DNA of 64,000 nt from positions 434,001 through 498,000 of the forward strand of contig NKIH01000002.1 in the NCBI GenBank assembly GCA_002255925.1, written 5' to 3'. The position numbers were made by a program, and so were the translations under genes. Below, one piece after another: positions 17,536-29,590 of the stretch (position 1 is the first letter of the stretch; each line of letters starts with the position of its first letter). The notes under the pieces were generated by a model. It was not told the DNA's origin. It ran no database searches and worked only from the letters and a program-made list of their open reading frames with translations. Origin of the DNA: Burkholderiales bacterium PBB6. Its GTDB lineage: Bacteria > Pseudomonadota > Gammaproteobacteria > Burkholderiales > Burkholderiaceae_C.

Positions 17536-19754
17536 TGACCGAACAATCTGACGCCCCTGATTCCGCCGACTTGCCGGCCTCTGCCGAAGGTGCTGCCGAT
17601 GCGGCTGCACCCAAGAAGCGCACGCGCACCCGCAAGGTGGTGGCCGATGTGGGCGGTGACGTGAACAACGACGTGAACAGCGAAGCGGGTGCTCCCGCGG
17701 CTGGTGATGCGGTTGCCGCTGATGGTGCAGATGTCGCGCCGGCCAAGCCGGCCCGCGCGCCCCGCAAGCCGCGCGCCAAGCCGGCCGAGGCAGTGCCAGA
17801 GGGTGTCGAAGCTTCGATGCCTGTTGCGCCGACTGAATCGGCAGCGCCGTCTGAGGCCCCCGCCGTGGCGGTGGTGCGTGAGGCTGCATCGGCTGACGCT
17901 GGTGCTGGCGAATCGCAAACTGCCGTGGATGCTGGGCAGACCGAGCGCGGTGAGCGTGACGCGGCTTCCGGTGAAGCGACCGGTGAAGCAACCGGTGAAA
18001 CCGCTGGTGACGCTGCCGACGGCGAAGGCCGCCGCAGCCGCAACCGCCGCCGTGGTCGCCGTGGCGGCCGGGGTGACGGTGCCGAGGGTGGTGTTGAAGC
18101 TGGCGCCGAGGCAGGTGCCGAGCGCGGTGAGCGTGCCGAGCGCGGTGAACGTCCTGAGCGTGCTGAACGCGGTGAGCGTGCCGAAGGCGCTTCCCGTGGT
18201 GCGCCGCTGGTGCCGATCGAAGTACCTGACACCGGCGAGTTGTTCGCCAGCGTGCTGGCCGGCGAATTCGACGGTGAGCCGCTGGTTGCCGATGAGGTGA
18301 TCGACGAGGTCGAAGAGGGCGCCGACAAGCGCGTGCTGCTGCCCGATGCGGACGCCCCCAAGCTGCACAAGGTGCTGGCGCAGTCCGGCATCGGTTCGCG
18401 CCGCGACATGGAACGCATGATCGAAGAAGGTCGCGTGTCGGTGAACGACGAAGTGGCCCACACCGGCATGCGCATTTCCTTCGGTGACCGCGTGGCCATT
18501 GACGGCAAGCCGGTGCGCGTGCGCATCGCCCCGCCGCCGCCGCGCATCATCGCGTACCACAAGCCTGTTGGCGAAGTGGTGACGCTGGACGATCCGCAGC
18601 AACGCCCCACCGTGTTCCGCAAGCTGCCGCGTCTGCAACAAGGCAAGTGGCAGTCGGTGGGTCGCCTCGACATCAACACCGAAGGCCTGCTGCTGTTCAC
18701 CACCTCGGGTGACCTGGCCAACCGCCTGATGCACCCGCGTTTCGGCGTGGAGCGTGAGTACGCCGTGCGCGTGCTTGGCACCCTGGAAAAGGAAGCCAAG
18801 GAGCGCCTGCTCGCCGGTGTCGAGATCGAAGGCCAGCAAGCCGCGTTCAAGGCCATCGAAGACGGTGGTGGCGAAGGCGTGAACCACTGGTATCGCGTGG
18901 TCATCACCGAAGGCCGCAATCGTGAAGTGCGCAAGCTCTTCGACACCGTGGGCCTGACGGTCAGCCGCCTGATCCGTATCCGTTACGGCTGCGTGGTGCT
19001 GCCGCGTGGTCTGAAGCGCGGTGTGTGGGTGGACCTCGGCGAAGCGGAAGTCAAGGCGCTGCGCCTGATGACCGGCAATGTCCAGGCGCCGCGTGGTGAA
19101 GACCGTGGCGAGCGCAACGATCGCGGTGATCGCGCTGAGCGTGGCTCGGACCGTGGCGCCGAGCGTCGCGGCGATGGTCAGCGCCAGGACGGCCCGCGTG
19201 AGGCCCGAGGTCGTCAAGACCAGCGTGGTGGCAAGGACACCCGCGGTCAGCAAGGCAAGCGTCAAGGCGCCGGCCCTCAGGGCGGCGGTCAAGGCCCTCG
19301 CCAGGAGCAGCGCCCTGAGCAGCGCCGTGACGACGGCGGTCGCAACAACAAGCGCGGTCGTGACCGCGGTGACCGCGAGCGCGTCGAAGGCCTGCCGCGC
19401 GAGCCGGGTGACCCCAGCTTCATCCCGAATCCGTTGCAGCAAACCTATGACCGCCGTGCCGTGCAGCAGCGCGACCGCGGCCCGGGCCGCGATGACGATT
19501 TCGAGAACGGCCCGATCCCGAACCCGCTGCAACAAACGTACGACAAGCGTTTCGTGCAGAACCCCCGCGGCAATGGCGGCGGCGGTGGCGGCAAGGGCGG
19601 CCCGCGCGGCGGCAAGGGTGCCGGCAACGGCAGCGGCGGCGGCGGCGGCAGTCAACGCCAGCCCGATCCGATGCAAACGGCCGTCGGTTATATCGGCGCC
19701 GATGCATTCACACGCAAATTGCAAGGTCGCGGTGGCCGTCGCGGCGGCCGCTGA
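17532..19754 (+). CDS. rluB: 23S rRNA pseudouridine synthase RluB with long disordered tails
   Basis: 740 residues against about 290 for E. coli RluB. The folded core is 277-515: S4 domain ([20 protein letters not shown], 277-330) and RsuA-type catalytic domain with [13 protein letters not shown] (377-389, catalytic D380), modifying 23S U2605. Residues 1-270 are Ala/Glu/Arg low complexity with [10 protein letters not shown] and [20 protein letters not shown] runs; 517-740 are Arg/Gly/Gln-rich (RGG-like) and carry [10 protein letters not shown] twice (631-640, 662-671) and a looser [10 protein letters not shown] (711-720). Start ATG overlaps the scpB stop (ATGATG). Long tails of this kind occur in other Burkholderiales. 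Confidence 0.92.
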   Translation: MMTEQSDAPDSADLPASAEGAADAAAPKKRTRTRKVVADVGGDVNNDVNSEAGAPAAGDAVAADGADVAPAKPARAPRKPRAKPAEAVPEGVEASMPVAPTESAAPSEAPAVAVVREAASADAGAGESQTAVDAGQTERGERDAASGEATGEATGETAGDAADGEGRRSRNRRRGRRGGRGDGAEGGVEAGAEAGAERGERAERGERPERAERGERAEGASRGAPLVPIEVPDTGELFASVLAGEFDGEPLVADEVIDEVEEGADKRVLLPDADAPKLHKVLAQSGIGSRRDMERMIEEGRVSVNDEVAHTGMRISFGDRVAIDGKPVRVRIAPPPPRIIAYHKPVGEVVTLDDPQQRPTVFRKLPRLQQGKWQSVGRLDINTEGLLLFTTSGDLANRLMHPRFGVEREYAVRVLGTLEKEAKERLLAGVEIEGQQAAFKAIEDGGGEGVNHWYRVVITEGRNREVRKLFDTVGLTVSRLIRIRYGCVVLPRGLKRGVWVDLGEAEVKALRLMTGNVQAPRGEDRGERNDRGDRAERGSDRGAERRGDGQRQDGPREARGRQDQRGGKDTRGQQGKRQGAGPQGGGQGPRQEQRPEQRRDDGGRNNKRGRDRGDRERVEGLPREPGDPSFIPNPLQQTYDRRAVQQRDRGPGRDDDFENGPIPNPLQQTYDKRFVQNPRGNGGGGGGKGGPRGGKGAGNGSGGGGGSQRQPDPMQTAVGYIGADAFTRKLQGRGGRRGGR

Positions 19755-19839
19755 TCAAAAAAGATTCATCGGGCAAGGCTAAAATTCAAGGCTTTGCTCG
19801 ATTCGCTCCCATTTCGAGTTCATTCACAAGGAAAACACC
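19755..19839 (+). promoter_or_regulatory. ndk promoter region
   Basis: An AT-richer 85-base gap with a TAAAAT -10 at 19780-19785 and an AAGGA Shine-Dalgarno about 8 bases before the ndk ATG. The -35 is weak. There is no T-run terminator for rluB. Confidence 0.5.
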
Positions 19840-20265
19840 ATGGCCATCGAACGCACCCTCTCCATCATCAAGCCCGACGCCGTTGCCAAGAACGTCATCG
19901 GCCAGATCTACGCTCGCTTCGAAGGCGCTGGCCTGAAGATCGTGGCTGCCAAGCTGGTGCAACTGTCGCGCGCTGAAGCCGAGCAGTTCTACGGCGTGCA
20001 CAAGGCTCGTCCTTTCTTCAAGGACCTGGTTGACTTCATGATCTCCGGCCCGGTGATGATCCAGGTGCTGGAAGGCGAAGGCGCCATCCTGAAGAACCGC
20101 GACCTGATGGGCGCCACCGACCCGAAGAAGGCTGAAGCCGGCACCATCCGCGCTGACTTCGCTGACTCGATCGACGCCAACGCCGTGCACGGCTCCGACG
20201 CTGCTGAAACCGCCGCTGTCGAAATCGCGTTCTTCTTCGCTGGCTTGAACGTCTACGCTCGCTGA
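19840..20265 (+). CDS. ndk: Nucleoside diphosphate kinase
   Basis: 141 residues, full length. Transfers the gamma phosphate of ATP to NDPs through a phosphohistidine; the active-site signature NAVHGSD places H117. N-terminus [15 protein letters not shown] is canonical. It heads the conserved series ndk-rlmN-pilW-rodZ-ispG-hisS-yfgM-bamB-der. Confidence 0.98.
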   Translation: MAIERTLSIIKPDAVAKNVIGQIYARFEGAGLKIVAAKLVQLSRAEAEQFYGVHKARPFFKDLVDFMISGPVMIQVLEGEGAILKNRDLMGATDPKKAEAGTIRADFADSIDANAVHGSDAAETAAVEIAFFFAGLNVYAR

Positions 20266-20274
20266 TCGCAAGTG

Positions 20275-21459
20275 ATGGACTCGGCGGTACAGGCTTCCAC
20301 GACGATGACCAAGGTCAATCTGCTTGACTTCGATCTCGAGGGCCTGACCGCCTATTGCGAGGGGCTGGGTGAAAAGCGCTTCCGCGCCACCCAGCTTTTC
20401 CGCTGGATCCACCAACGCGGCGCGGCTGATTTCACAGCCATGACCGATCTGGCCCGATCGCTCCGCGACAAGCTCGCAGGCGTGGCCGAGATCCGCCCGT
20501 TGAAGGTCCTGACCGAACACGTTTCCAGCGACGGCACGATCAAGTGGCTGTTCGATGTGGGGGGTGGTGACGCGGTCGAAACCGTATTCATTCCTGAGGA
20601 CGACCGAGGCACCTTGTGCGTGTCGTCCCAGGCTGGTTGTGCCGTGGGCTGCCGCTTTTGCTCGACCGGGCATCAGGGCTTCTCGCGCAACCTGGGCACG
20701 GGTGAAATCCTGGCTCAGCTCTGGATGGCCGAGCACCAATTGCGGGCTCGGCTCGGCAACGGTGCCGGCGAGCGCGTCATCACCAACGTGGTGATGATGG
20801 GCATGGGCGAGCCGCTGCAGAACTACGGCGCGCTGGTGCCGGCGCTGCGCGTGATGCTGGATGACCACGGCTATGGCCTGTCGCGCCGCCGTGTGACCGT
20901 GTCTACCTCGGGTGTGGTGCCGATGATGGACCGCCTGCGGGTTGATCTGCCGGTGGCGCTGGCGGTGTCGCTGCACGCCCCGAACGACCCGCTGCGCGAC
21001 AACCTCGTGCCGCTGAACCGCAAGTACCCCTTGGTTGAGCTGATGGCCGCGTGCCAGCGCTACCTCGAAAGCGCCCCGCGTGACTTCATCACCTTCGAGT
21101 ACTGCATGCTCGACGGGGTGAACGACAGCGATGAGCATGCGCGCGAGTTGCTGGCCCTCGTGAACGGCCGCGGTGCAAGCCGCGTGCCTTGCAAGTTCAA
21201 CCTCATTCCATTCAATCCGTTCCCCGCATCGGGGTTGACGCGTTCGCCCCGCGACCGCGTGACCGCCTTTGCCAAGGTGCTGCAGGACGGCGGTGTCATC
21301 ACCACGGTCCGCAAGACCCGGGGTGACGACATCGACGCAGCCTGCGGCCAACTGGCCGGTGAAGTTCAGGACCGCACCCGGGTGGGCGAGCGCATGAAGC
21401 GTTTGCCGATTCCCGTCGTGGCCGCCGCGCCCGACACCAACAACGGGGCAGCTGTCTGA
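20275..21459 (+). CDS. rlmN: Dual-specificity 23S rRNA/tRNA adenine-C2 methyltransferase RlmN (radical SAM)
   Basis: 394 residues from ATG 20275; ATG 20305 ([13 protein letters not shown]) is equally plausible and closer to usual family starts. It methylates C2 of A2503 in 23S rRNA and A37 of some tRNAs. Radical-SAM cysteines C122, C126 and C129 in [12 protein letters not shown], and the mechanistic cysteine C357 in [10 protein letters not shown]. The SAM-binding GMGEPLQNY motif is present. It is 9 bases from ndk. Confidence 0.95.
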   Translation: MDSAVQASTTMTKVNLLDFDLEGLTAYCEGLGEKRFRATQLFRWIHQRGAADFTAMTDLARSLRDKLAGVAEIRPLKVLTEHVSSDGTIKWLFDVGGGDAVETVFIPEDDRGTLCVSSQAGCAVGCRFCSTGHQGFSRNLGTGEILAQLWMAEHQLRARLGNGAGERVITNVVMMGMGEPLQNYGALVPALRVMLDDHGYGLSRRRVTVSTSGVVPMMDRLRVDLPVALAVSLHAPNDPLRDNLVPLNRKYPLVELMAACQRYLESAPRDFITFEYCMLDGVNDSDEHARELLALVNGRGASRVPCKFNLIPFNPFPASGLTRSPRDRVTAFAKVLQDGGVITTVRKTRGDDIDAACGQLAGEVQDRTRVGERMKRLPIPVVAAAPDTNNGAAV

Positions 21460-21479
21460 GCGCCCCCAGGGACAAGCTG

Positions 21480-22295
21480 ATGCACAACCGTCGTCTGGTG
21501 CAAGTCGTGTGCGGGCCGATGGTGGCCTTGCTGCTGTTGGCCGCAGGCAGTCTGAGTGGTTGTGCAGGCCCGGCAAAGTCCGAACTGAACCAGGTGCAGA
21601 CCGCGTCTGACCAGACCGACCTCGACCGCCGCGCCCGGGTGCGTCTGGAACTGGCATCCGCCTACTTCAGCCGCGGCCAGTACAACACCGCCCTCGACGA
21701 GGTGAAGCTGGCACTCCAGGCACGCTCTGACCTGCCGGATGCCTTCAACCTGCGCGGCCTGATTTACGGCGCCATGGAAGAGCCGGCGCTGGCCGAAGAA
21801 AGCTTCAAGCGCGCGCTGCAGCTGAATCCGCGCGACGGTGACGCGATGCACAACATGGCGTGGTTCCAGTGCCAGCAGCGCCGCTATGCAGAGGCCGACG
21901 CCACCTTCGAGCGCGTGCTCGCATTGCCCGCCTACCGTGAAACCCAGCGCAGCCTGATGGCGCGTGGTCATTGTCAGGCTCGCAACGCGCAGTGGCCAGA
22001 GGCCGAACGCACGCTGAGCCGCGCTTATGAGCTGGATGCCGGCAACCCGGCGGCGGCGGTGAGCCTGTCCGAAGTGCTTTACCAGCGCGGCGAGTACGAG
22101 CGCGCCCGCTTCTACATCCGACGTGTGAATGGCGCCGAGGAATACCTCAACGCGCAGACGCTGTGGCTGGCCATCCGCATCGAGAACAAGATGGGGCAGC
22201 CTGCGCAGGTGCGTGCACTCGGCGTGCAGTTGACCAATCGATTCCCGCAGGCGCCAGAAGCCTTGTTGTATCAAAAGGGCCGTTTTGATGACTGA
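21480..22295 (+). CDS. pilW: Type IV pilus biogenesis/stability lipoprotein PilW (PilF-like, TPR)
   Basis: 271 residues. Lipoprotein signal with LSGC, lipidated C28; then TPRs from about 50 to 250 (RLELASAYFSRGQYNTALDEVKLAL is the first). PilF/PilW is the pilotin that promotes outer-membrane insertion and multimerisation of secretin PilQ. In this locus the TPR lipoprotein is conserved even where pilus genes lie elsewhere. Its stop overlaps the rodZ start (ATG 22288, TGA 22293-22295). Confidence 0.9.
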   Translation: MHNRRLVQVVCGPMVALLLLAAGSLSGCAGPAKSELNQVQTASDQTDLDRRARVRLELASAYFSRGQYNTALDEVKLALQARSDLPDAFNLRGLIYGAMEEPALAEESFKRALQLNPRDGDAMHNMAWFQCQQRRYAEADATFERVLALPAYRETQRSLMARGHCQARNAQWPEAERTLSRAYELDAGNPAAAVSLSEVLYQRGEYERARFYIRRVNGAEEYLNAQTLWLAIRIENKMGQPAQVRALGVQLTNRFPQAPEALLYQKGRFDD

Positions 22296-23268
22296 TTCGC
22301 AGGAGCCGGGCGCGCCCGCACCCGCATCCTCTCCAGCACCCGCTGGCACGGCCACCACCGCTGGCAGCCTGCTGCGCGCAGCCAGGCAGGCCCAAGGCTG
22401 GCATGTGGCTGCCCTTGCGACCCAGCTCAAGGTGGCGCCGCGCAAGCTGGAGGCCCTGGAGGCTGACCAATACGACGACCTGCAGGGCACGGCATTTGTG
22501 CGTGCGCTGGCGCTGGCGGCCTGCCGCGCGCTCAAGATCGATGCTGAACCGGTGCTGGCTGCACTGCCCAGCATGGAGCAGCGCACGCTGGACCGCGTCA
22601 ATGGCGGCCTGAACGCGCCGTTCCGCGAACACAACGGCCATGTTGATCGCCTGGACTGGCTCAAGGCCAGCAAGGGCGCCGTGGCGCTCGTGGCCATCCT
22701 GCTGGTGGGCGCCGCCCTGATGTGGTTTGCGCCGCCCGGCTTCGGTGTGGCGGCCTGGCTGTCCAAGCCGGCGGCAGCCAGTGCTGCGGCCTCTTCGGCC
22801 GATGCTGACAACGAGCCGGTGCTGGTGCCGGCACCGACGGCGCCGGTGCCGGCCTCAGCCGTGCCGGCTGTTTCTGGTACTGCGGCCAGCGTGCCGGCCA
22901 GTGCGCCTGCCGGTGCCGCAACCTCAGCCGTTTCGGTGTTGCCGCCGGCGTCCGTGCCGTCTGTGCAGTCTGCATCGACAACCCCCTCCACGACGCCCGC
23001 TTCGCTGCAAGCAGTTGCTGCGGCCGCTGACGTGGGCACCGTGGCACTGTCGGCCACGTCAGCGTCTTGGGTCGAGGTCCAGGACGCCGCGGGCCGTGTG
23101 ATGCTGGGTCGCACCCTGGCGGCCGGAGAGGCCGTCCAGCTCGACGGGGCATTGCCTTTGCGTGTCAAGATCGGCAACGCCAGTGCCACCCAGTTGCGCT
23201 GGCGCGGCCAAGCCGTTGATCTGGCAACCTGGACGCGTGACAACGTGGCGCGCGTCGAACTCAAGTGA
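22288..23268 (+). CDS. rodZ: Cytoskeletal protein RodZ-like (HTH plus DUF4115)
   Basis: 326 residues from ATG 22288. HTH_25 domain about 25-90 ([22 protein letters not shown]), basic juxtamembrane stretch, one transmembrane segment about 130-148 ([17 protein letters not shown]), an Ala/Pro/Val periplasmic linker of about 85 residues and the C-terminal DUF4115 beta domain (about 250-326). RodZ couples MreB to the elongasome. The 11-base overlap with pilW and contact with ispG imply one operon. Confidence 0.9.
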   Translation: MTDSQEPGAPAPASSPAPAGTATTAGSLLRAARQAQGWHVAALATQLKVAPRKLEALEADQYDDLQGTAFVRALALAACRALKIDAEPVLAALPSMEQRTLDRVNGGLNAPFREHNGHVDRLDWLKASKGAVALVAILLVGAALMWFAPPGFGVAAWLSKPAAASAAASSADADNEPVLVPAPTAPVPASAVPAVSGTAASVPASAPAGAATSAVSVLPPASVPSVQSASTTPSTTPASLQAVAAAADVGTVALSATSASWVEVQDAAGRVMLGRTLAAGEAVQLDGALPLRVKIGNASATQLRWRGQAVDLATWTRDNVARVELK

Positions 23269-23273
23269 ATCCC

Positions 23274-24569
<1,296 letters not shown>

Positions 24570-24612
24570 TCCGCCTGCGAGGCCGGTGCGTGAAGGCACC
24601 CGCCTGTCCTGT

Positions 24613-24641
24613 GGCCGCCGACTGTGCGGCCGCAATTTTTT
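24613..24641 (+). terminator. Rho-independent terminator after ispG
   Basis: Stem GGCCGC (24613-24618) with GCGGCC (24626-24631), loop CGACTGT, then GCAA and six T. hisS, starting 43 bases on, therefore likely has its own promoter or is expressed by readthrough. Confidence 0.82.
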
Positions 24642-24683
24642 CTGACATTCCTGCTGACTGGGTCACGTGCCCGTCCCCCTGAC

Positions 24684-25973
24684 ATGAGTGAACAAGTGAA
24701 GGCCGTCAAAGGCATGAACGACATCCTGCCGCCGGTGTCGGCGCGCTGGGAATGGTTCGAAGACGTGGTGCGCGCACTGATGCGCCGCTACGCCTACCAG
24801 AACATCCGCACCCCGATCGTCGAGCACACGCCCTTGTTCGTGCGCGGCCTGGGCGAGGTGACGGACATCGTCGAGAAAGAGATGTACTCCTTCGAGGACA
24901 AGCTCAACGGCGATCCACTGACGCTGCGCCCGGAAGGCACCGCAGGTGTGGTGCGTGCCGTGGCTGAACACTCGATGCTGTATGACGGCGGCAAGCGCCT
25001 CTACTACATCGGCCAGATGTTCCGCCACGAGCGCCCGCAGAAGGGCCGCTACCGCCAGTTCCACCAGGTGGGCGTTGAAGCGCTGGGCTTTGCCGGCCCC
25101 GATGTGGATGCGGAAGTCATCCTGATGGCGCGCAGCCTGCTGCGTGACCTCGGCCTGACCGATGTGCGCCTGGAGCTGAACAGCCTGGGCCAGCCCGCCG
25201 AGCGCCAAGCCCACCGCGCGGCCCTGATCAGCTATTTTGAAGCGCACCAGGACCAACTGGACGAAGAGGCCCGCCGCCGTCTGCACAGCAATCCGCTGCG
25301 CATTCTGGACACCAAGAACCCGGCGATGCAGGCGTTGGTGGAAGCCGCGCCCAAGCTGATGGACTACCTCGGTGAGGCGTCACTCGCCCACCTGGCGGCC
25401 GTGCGTGCAGCCCTGGATGCCGTGGGCCAGCCCTACACGCTGAATCCGCGCCTGGTGCGCGGCATGGACTACTACAACCTCACCGTGTTCGAGTGGGTGA
25501 CCGACCGGCTGGGCTCGCAAGGCACCGTGTGCGGCGGTGGCCGCTACGACGGCCTGATCGAGCAGATCGGTGGCAAGGCTGCGCCGGCCGTGGGCTGGGG
25601 CCTGGGCATCGAGCGCGTGCTGGCCCTGATCGACGACGCCGGCATCGAAGTGCCGCTGCCGGTGCCGGATGTGTACGCCGTGCTGCCGGATGCATCAGCC
25701 CTGGGCACCGCCATTGCCGTGATCGAGGCCTTGCGCGCCGCAGGCGTGTCGGTGCAGATGCACGCCGGTGGCAAGGACGGGCAGGGCAGCTTCAAATCAC
25801 AGTTCAAGAAGGCTGACGCCAGTGGCGCCCGCTTTGCACTGGTATTTGGTGGTGACGAGCTGGCGCAAGGCATGGTGGCCGTGAAGTCGCTGCGCGACGC
25901 AGCCATCGGCCAACGGCTGGAGCCCCTGGCCGATGTGACTGGCTGGGCACAGAGCCTGCGCGGCAACGCATAA
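24684..25973 (+). CDS. hisS: Histidyl-tRNA synthetase
   Basis: 429 residues from ATG 24684 ([17 protein letters not shown], the canonical start). Class II synthetase: motif 2 [14 protein letters not shown] (about 112-125), HisA motif [15 protein letters not shown], motif 3 [11 protein letters not shown], and C-terminal anticodon-binding domain (about 330-429). A HisS paralogue, hisZ, lies at 33149. Confidence 0.97.
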   Translation: MSEQVKAVKGMNDILPPVSARWEWFEDVVRALMRRYAYQNIRTPIVEHTPLFVRGLGEVTDIVEKEMYSFEDKLNGDPLTLRPEGTAGVVRAVAEHSMLYDGGKRLYYIGQMFRHERPQKGRYRQFHQVGVEALGFAGPDVDAEVILMARSLLRDLGLTDVRLELNSLGQPAERQAHRAALISYFEAHQDQLDEEARRRLHSNPLRILDTKNPAMQALVEAAPKLMDYLGEASLAHLAAVRAALDAVGQPYTLNPRLVRGMDYYNLTVFEWVTDRLGSQGTVCGGGRYDGLIEQIGGKAAPAVGWGLGIERVLALIDDAGIEVPLPVPDVYAVLPDASALGTAIAVIEALRAAGVSVQMHAGGKDGQGSFKSQFKKADASGARFALVFGGDELAQGMVAVKSLRDAAIGQRLEPLADVTGWAQSLRGNA

Positions 25974-25984
25974 TCCCCGCTTCA

Positions 25985-26014
25985 CCCGGCAGCTGGCCGG
26001 GCCCGCATTTTTTT
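25985..26014 (+). terminator. Probable terminator after hisS
   Basis: Stem CCCGGC (25985-25990) with GCCGGG (25996-26001), six bases (CCCGCA), then seven T. The distance between stem and T-run makes it weaker than the others here. Confidence 0.55.
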
Positions 26015-26041
26015 CTCGCCCGCGCCTGCGGGCCATGTTTC

Positions 26042-26710
26042 ATGGCAACCAATCTCGATCTTCAGGAACAAGAGCAACTGGATGAGCTGAAGGCTTTCTG
26101 GCAGCAACATGGCAACCTGATCACCTGGACGCTGACGCTGATCCTGGCCGCTTTTGCTGCCTGGAATGGTTGGAATTGGTACCAGCGCGAGCAGGGCGCC
26201 AAGGCCAGCGCCATGTTCGAGGAACTGGACAACGCCGTGGCCGCCGGTGATGCCGACCGCGCTGGTCGCGTCTTCGGTGACCTGAAGGAGCGCTTTGCCC
26301 GCACCACCTACACCCAGCAAGCCGGCCTGATCGCCGCCAAGCTGCAGGCGGACAAGGGCCAGGCCGACGCTGCCGCCGCCAGCCTCGGCTGGGTGGCCGA
26401 CAACGCCGCCAACGACGACTACAAGGCGCTGGCTCGCCTCCGTCTGGCCGGTCTGCTGATCGACAAGAAGGCCTATGACGAGGCACTCAAGCAACTCGCC
26501 GGCGTGACCCAGCCGGCCTTCGCTGCCTTGGCCGACGACCGCCGCGGCGATGTGCTGCTGGCCCAGGGCAAGGCGGCCGAGGCCGTGACGGCCTGGCAGG
26601 CGGCCTACAAGGCCATGGACGAGAAGCAGGACTATCGCCGGGTGATTGAAGCCAAGCTCACCGCCCGCGCCGCTGCACCGGAAGCCGCCGCGTCGGCTGG
26701 AGCCCAATGA
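26042..26710 (+). CDS. YfgM-like SecYEG ancillary protein (TPR_21)
   Basis: 222 residues. Short cytosolic N-terminus rich in Glu/Gln, one transmembrane segment about 22-43 (LITWTLTLILAAFAAWNGW), then a periplasmic TPR-like domain (about 50-210). The E. coli homologue YfgM sits with PpiD at SecYEG and hands proteins to periplasmic chaperones. It lies between hisS and bamB as in most Beta- and Gammaproteobacteria. Stop overlaps bamB ATG (ATGA). Confidence 0.9.
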   Translation: MATNLDLQEQEQLDELKAFWQQHGNLITWTLTLILAAFAAWNGWNWYQREQGAKASAMFEELDNAVAAGDADRAGRVFGDLKERFARTTYTQQAGLIAAKLQADKGQADAAAASLGWVADNAANDDYKALARLRLAGLLIDKKAYDEALKQLAGVTQPAFAALADDRRGDVLLAQGKAAEAVTAWQAAYKAMDEKQDYRRVIEAKLTARAAAPEAAASAGAQ

Positions 26711-27843
26711 TGAACAGCATGCGTTCCCGATTCCCCGGCTGGCTCGCCCTGGGCGTGACCGCCGCCACCCTGTGGCTGGGCGGCTGTGCCGCAGACAAGG
26801 CCAAGCCTGCCCCGCTGGAAACCGTGACGGCCCAGATCGCTGGCAAGCAGGTCTGGCAGCTGAACATCGGCAACGTCAGCTTCCCGCTGAACGTGGCCGC
26901 ACGGCAGGGCCAGTTCTTTGCTGCGTCGGATGCCGGCACCGTCGTGGCGGTGGACGCCGCAACTGGCCGCGAAGCATGGCGTGCCGACGTTGGCGCCCGT
27001 TTGAGCGCCGGCGTGGGCAGCGACGGCCGCTACGCCGCCGTGGTGACCCGCGACGGTGAGGTGGTGGTGCTGGACAAGGGCGCCGAAGTCTGGCGCGCGC
27101 GCGTCGACAGCCGTGTCGTGACCGCCCCGCTGGTGGCGGGTGAGCGCGTGTTCGTGCTGGGTGTCGACCGTGTCGTGCAAGCCTTCGACCTGCTGGATGG
27201 CCGACGCCTGTGGACACTCAAGCGCCCCGGCGACGCCCTGACGCTGGCCCAGGCGGGCGTGCTGACGGCATACAAAGACACCTTGGTCGCTGGTCAGGGC
27301 AATCGCCTGGTTGGTGTTGACCCGCTCAAGGGCACGGTGCGCTGGGAAGTGCCGGTGGTGACGCCGCGCGGTAGCAACGAAGTGGAGCGCCTGGCTGACC
27401 TGGTGGGCCCGGTGACCCGCGCTGGTTCGGTGCTGTGCATGCGTGCCTTCCAGAACGCACTGGGTTGCGTGGACGCCGAGCGCGGACAGCTGAAGTGGTC
27501 CGTCAATGGCGGTGGTTTGCAGGCCGTGGGCGGTGACGCCGACTTCGTCTTCAGCGCCGACGCCAGCGACCGCCTGAGCGGCCGCCGCCGCAGCACCGGT
27601 GAAGTGCTCTGGACGACCGAGCGCTTCCTCAACCGCGGCCTGAGCGGCCCCGTCTCGCTGGGCAAGACCCTGGTGGTCGGTGACTTTGAAGGCGAAGTGC
27701 ATTTCCTGGGCCGCGATGCGGGCCAGACGCAATTGCGCCTGCCCACCGACGGCTCGGCCGTCGTGGGAACGCCCGTGGTGCTTGACACCACCTTGTTGGT
27801 GGTCACGGCCAAGGGCGGTCTGTTCGCCTTCCGGCCTGAGTGA
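26707..27843 (+). CDS. bamB: Outer membrane protein assembly factor BamB (lipoprotein)
   Basis: 378 residues. Signal peptide with lipobox LGGC, lipidated C27, followed by an eight-bladed PQQ-type beta-propeller (repeats such as GTVVAVDAATGREAWRADVG and GNRLVGVDPLKGTVRWEV). It scaffolds BamA POTRA domains. Translationally coupled to the yfgM-like gene by ATGA. der follows at 39 bases. Confidence 0.95.
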   Translation: MMNSMRSRFPGWLALGVTAATLWLGGCAADKAKPAPLETVTAQIAGKQVWQLNIGNVSFPLNVAARQGQFFAASDAGTVVAVDAATGREAWRADVGARLSAGVGSDGRYAAVVTRDGEVVVLDKGAEVWRARVDSRVVTAPLVAGERVFVLGVDRVVQAFDLLDGRRLWTLKRPGDALTLAQAGVLTAYKDTLVAGQGNRLVGVDPLKGTVRWEVPVVTPRGSNEVERLADLVGPVTRAGSVLCMRAFQNALGCVDAERGQLKWSVNGGGLQAVGGDADFVFSADASDRLSGRRRSTGEVLWTTERFLNRGLSGPVSLGKTLVVGDFEGEVHFLGRDAGQTQLRLPTDGSAVVGTPVVLDTTLLVVTAKGGLFAFRPE

Positions 27844-27882
27844 TCGCCCGTTTTTGATTCTGCAGATTTCCAAGGCCCTTCT

Positions 27883-29211
27883 TTGAAACCCGTCATTGCC
27901 CTCGTCGGCCGTCCCAATGTGGGCAAGTCGACCCTGTTCAACCGGCTGACCAAAAGCCGCGATGCCATCGTGGCTGACTATGCCGGCCTGACCCGCGATC
28001 GCCACTACGGCGATGGTCGGCTGGGCACCCGGGAGTTCATCGTCATTGACACCGGCGGTTTCGAGCCTGACAGCTCGACCGGCATCGTCAAGGAAATGGC
28101 CAAGCAAACCAAGCAGGCCGTGGCCGAAGCCGACATCGTCGTGTTCGTCACGGACGTGCGCAGCGGCTTGTCTGCCCAGGACGCCGACATCGCGCGTTTC
28201 CTGCGCCAGGCCAACAAGCGCGTCATCCTGACCGTGAACAAGGCCGAAGGCATGGTCGATTCGCCCCTTCTCGGCGAGTTCTGGGAACTGGGCCTCGGCA
28301 ATCCGCACCCGATTTCGTCGGCGCACGGCCAGGGCATCCGCAGCCTGCTGGAAGCGGCGCTGGAAGATTTCCCGGAAGACGAAGAGGAAGAGATCTCGGC
28401 CGAAGACAAGCCCATCCGTCTGGCCGTTGCTGGCCGACCGAACGTGGGCAAGTCGACCCTGATCAACACCTGGCTGGGTGAAGAGCGCCTGATCGCTTTC
28501 GACATGCCGGGCACCACCCGCGACGCCATCACGGTGCCGCTGGAGCGCAACGGCCAGAAGTTCGAGCTGATCGACACGGCTGGTTTGCGCCGCAAGGGCA
28601 AGGTCTTCGAGGCGATCGAGAAGTTCTCGGTGGTCAAGACCCTGCAGGCCGTGGCCGACGCCAACGTGGTGGTGCTGCTGGTGGATGCCACCATCGGCGT
28701 GAGCGACCAGGACGCACACATCGCCGGCTACGTGCTCGACTCGGGTCGTGCGGTGGTGATCGCCATCAACAAGTGGGACGTGATCGACAGCTACCAGCGC
28801 CAGATGCTGGAGCGCTCGATCGAGCAACGTCTGGCCTTCCTGAAGTTCGCACCGGTGCTGCACATCTCGGCGCTGAAGCGTCAAGGCCTGGGCCCGCTGT
28901 GGGACGCCATTGCGGCTGCCCATGCCTCCGCCACCTGCAAGATGCCCACCCCGGTGCTGACGCGTCTGCTGCATGAGGCCGTGGAACACCAGGCGCCCAA
29001 GCGGGGCGGCACGTCGCGCCCGAAGCTGCGCTACGCCCACCAGGGCGGCATGAACCCCCCGATCATCATCATCCACGGCAACGCCCTGGAGCATGTGACC
29101 GAGGTCTACAAGCGATACCTTGAAGCCCGTTTCCGCGAGCATTTCCGACTGGTCGGAACGCCTCTGAGAATTGAATTCAAGAGTGCGCGGAACCCTTTCC
29201 TCGAAAACTGA
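27883..29211 (+). CDS. der: Ribosome-associated double-domain GTPase Der (EngA)
   Basis: 442 residues starting at TTG 27883; the next residues [16 protein letters not shown] are the invariant Der N-terminus and no ATG or GTG is available, so TTG is the real start. Two G domains: G1 GRPNVGKST at about 8-16 and again about 184-192, DTGG and DTAG as G3, NKAE and NKWD as G4. C-terminal KH-like domain about 355-442. It acts in 50S subunit maturation. Confidence 0.96.
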   Translation: MKPVIALVGRPNVGKSTLFNRLTKSRDAIVADYAGLTRDRHYGDGRLGTREFIVIDTGGFEPDSSTGIVKEMAKQTKQAVAEADIVVFVTDVRSGLSAQDADIARFLRQANKRVILTVNKAEGMVDSPLLGEFWELGLGNPHPISSAHGQGIRSLLEAALEDFPEDEEEEISAEDKPIRLAVAGRPNVGKSTLINTWLGEERLIAFDMPGTTRDAITVPLERNGQKFELIDTAGLRRKGKVFEAIEKFSVVKTLQAVADANVVVLLVDATIGVSDQDAHIAGYVLDSGRAVVIAINKWDVIDSYQRQMLERSIEQRLAFLKFAPVLHISALKRQGLGPLWDAIAAAHASATCKMPTPVLTRLLHEAVEHQAPKRGGTSRPKLRYAHQGGMNPPIIIIHGNALEHVTEVYKRYLEARFREHFRLVGTPLRIEFKSARNPFLEN

Positions 29212-29295
29212 CACATAACCCTGTCCCTGCGAATTTGCAGGCATCAGGCGTGTGTTAACGTGCCAATCTTCTCCTCTTCCAACACGGAGCATATC

Positions 29296-29538
29296 GTGAG
29301 CAACAAAGGGCAACTCCTACAAGACCCCTTCCTGAACCTCCTTCGCAAGGAGCATGTGCCGGTGTCGATTTACCTCGTCAACGGCATCAAACTTCAGGGT
29401 CATATCGAGTCTTTCGACCAGTACGTCGTGCTGCTGCGCAATACCGTCACCCAGATGGTTTACAAGCATGCGATTTCCACCGTGGTCCCTGGCCGCGCGG
29501 TCAATTTCCATCCGGCTGAAACAGCCGACGGCGCCTGA
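29296..29538 (+). CDS. hfq: RNA chaperone Hfq
   Basis: 80 residues from GTG 29296, preceded by GGAG at 29286-29289. Sm1 about 21-49 ([20 protein letters not shown]) and Sm2 with YKHAIST, K57-H58, corresponding to the E. coli proximal face K56-H57. The C-terminus is short (about 10 residues beyond the Sm fold), as in many betaproteobacteria. It matches small RNAs to mRNAs. Followed by hflX as in the classical hfq-hflX-hflK-hflC order; miaA is not upstream, der is. Confidence 0.97.
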   Translation: MSNKGQLLQDPFLNLLRKEHVPVSIYLVNGIKLQGHIESFDQYVVLLRNTVTQMVYKHAISTVVPGRAVNFHPAETADGA

Positions 29539-29590
29539 ACGCGCCCCATGACGCCGGCCTTCCTGGCCGGTCAGCCTGGCTGAACCCCCT

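Noticed and set aside
17942-18180. Tandem-repeat or CRISPR-like array in the GAGCGTGCCGAGCGCGGTGA stretches
   Set aside because: The repeats are in frame within rluB, irregular in length and encode the GERAER low-complexity segment; there are no spacers.
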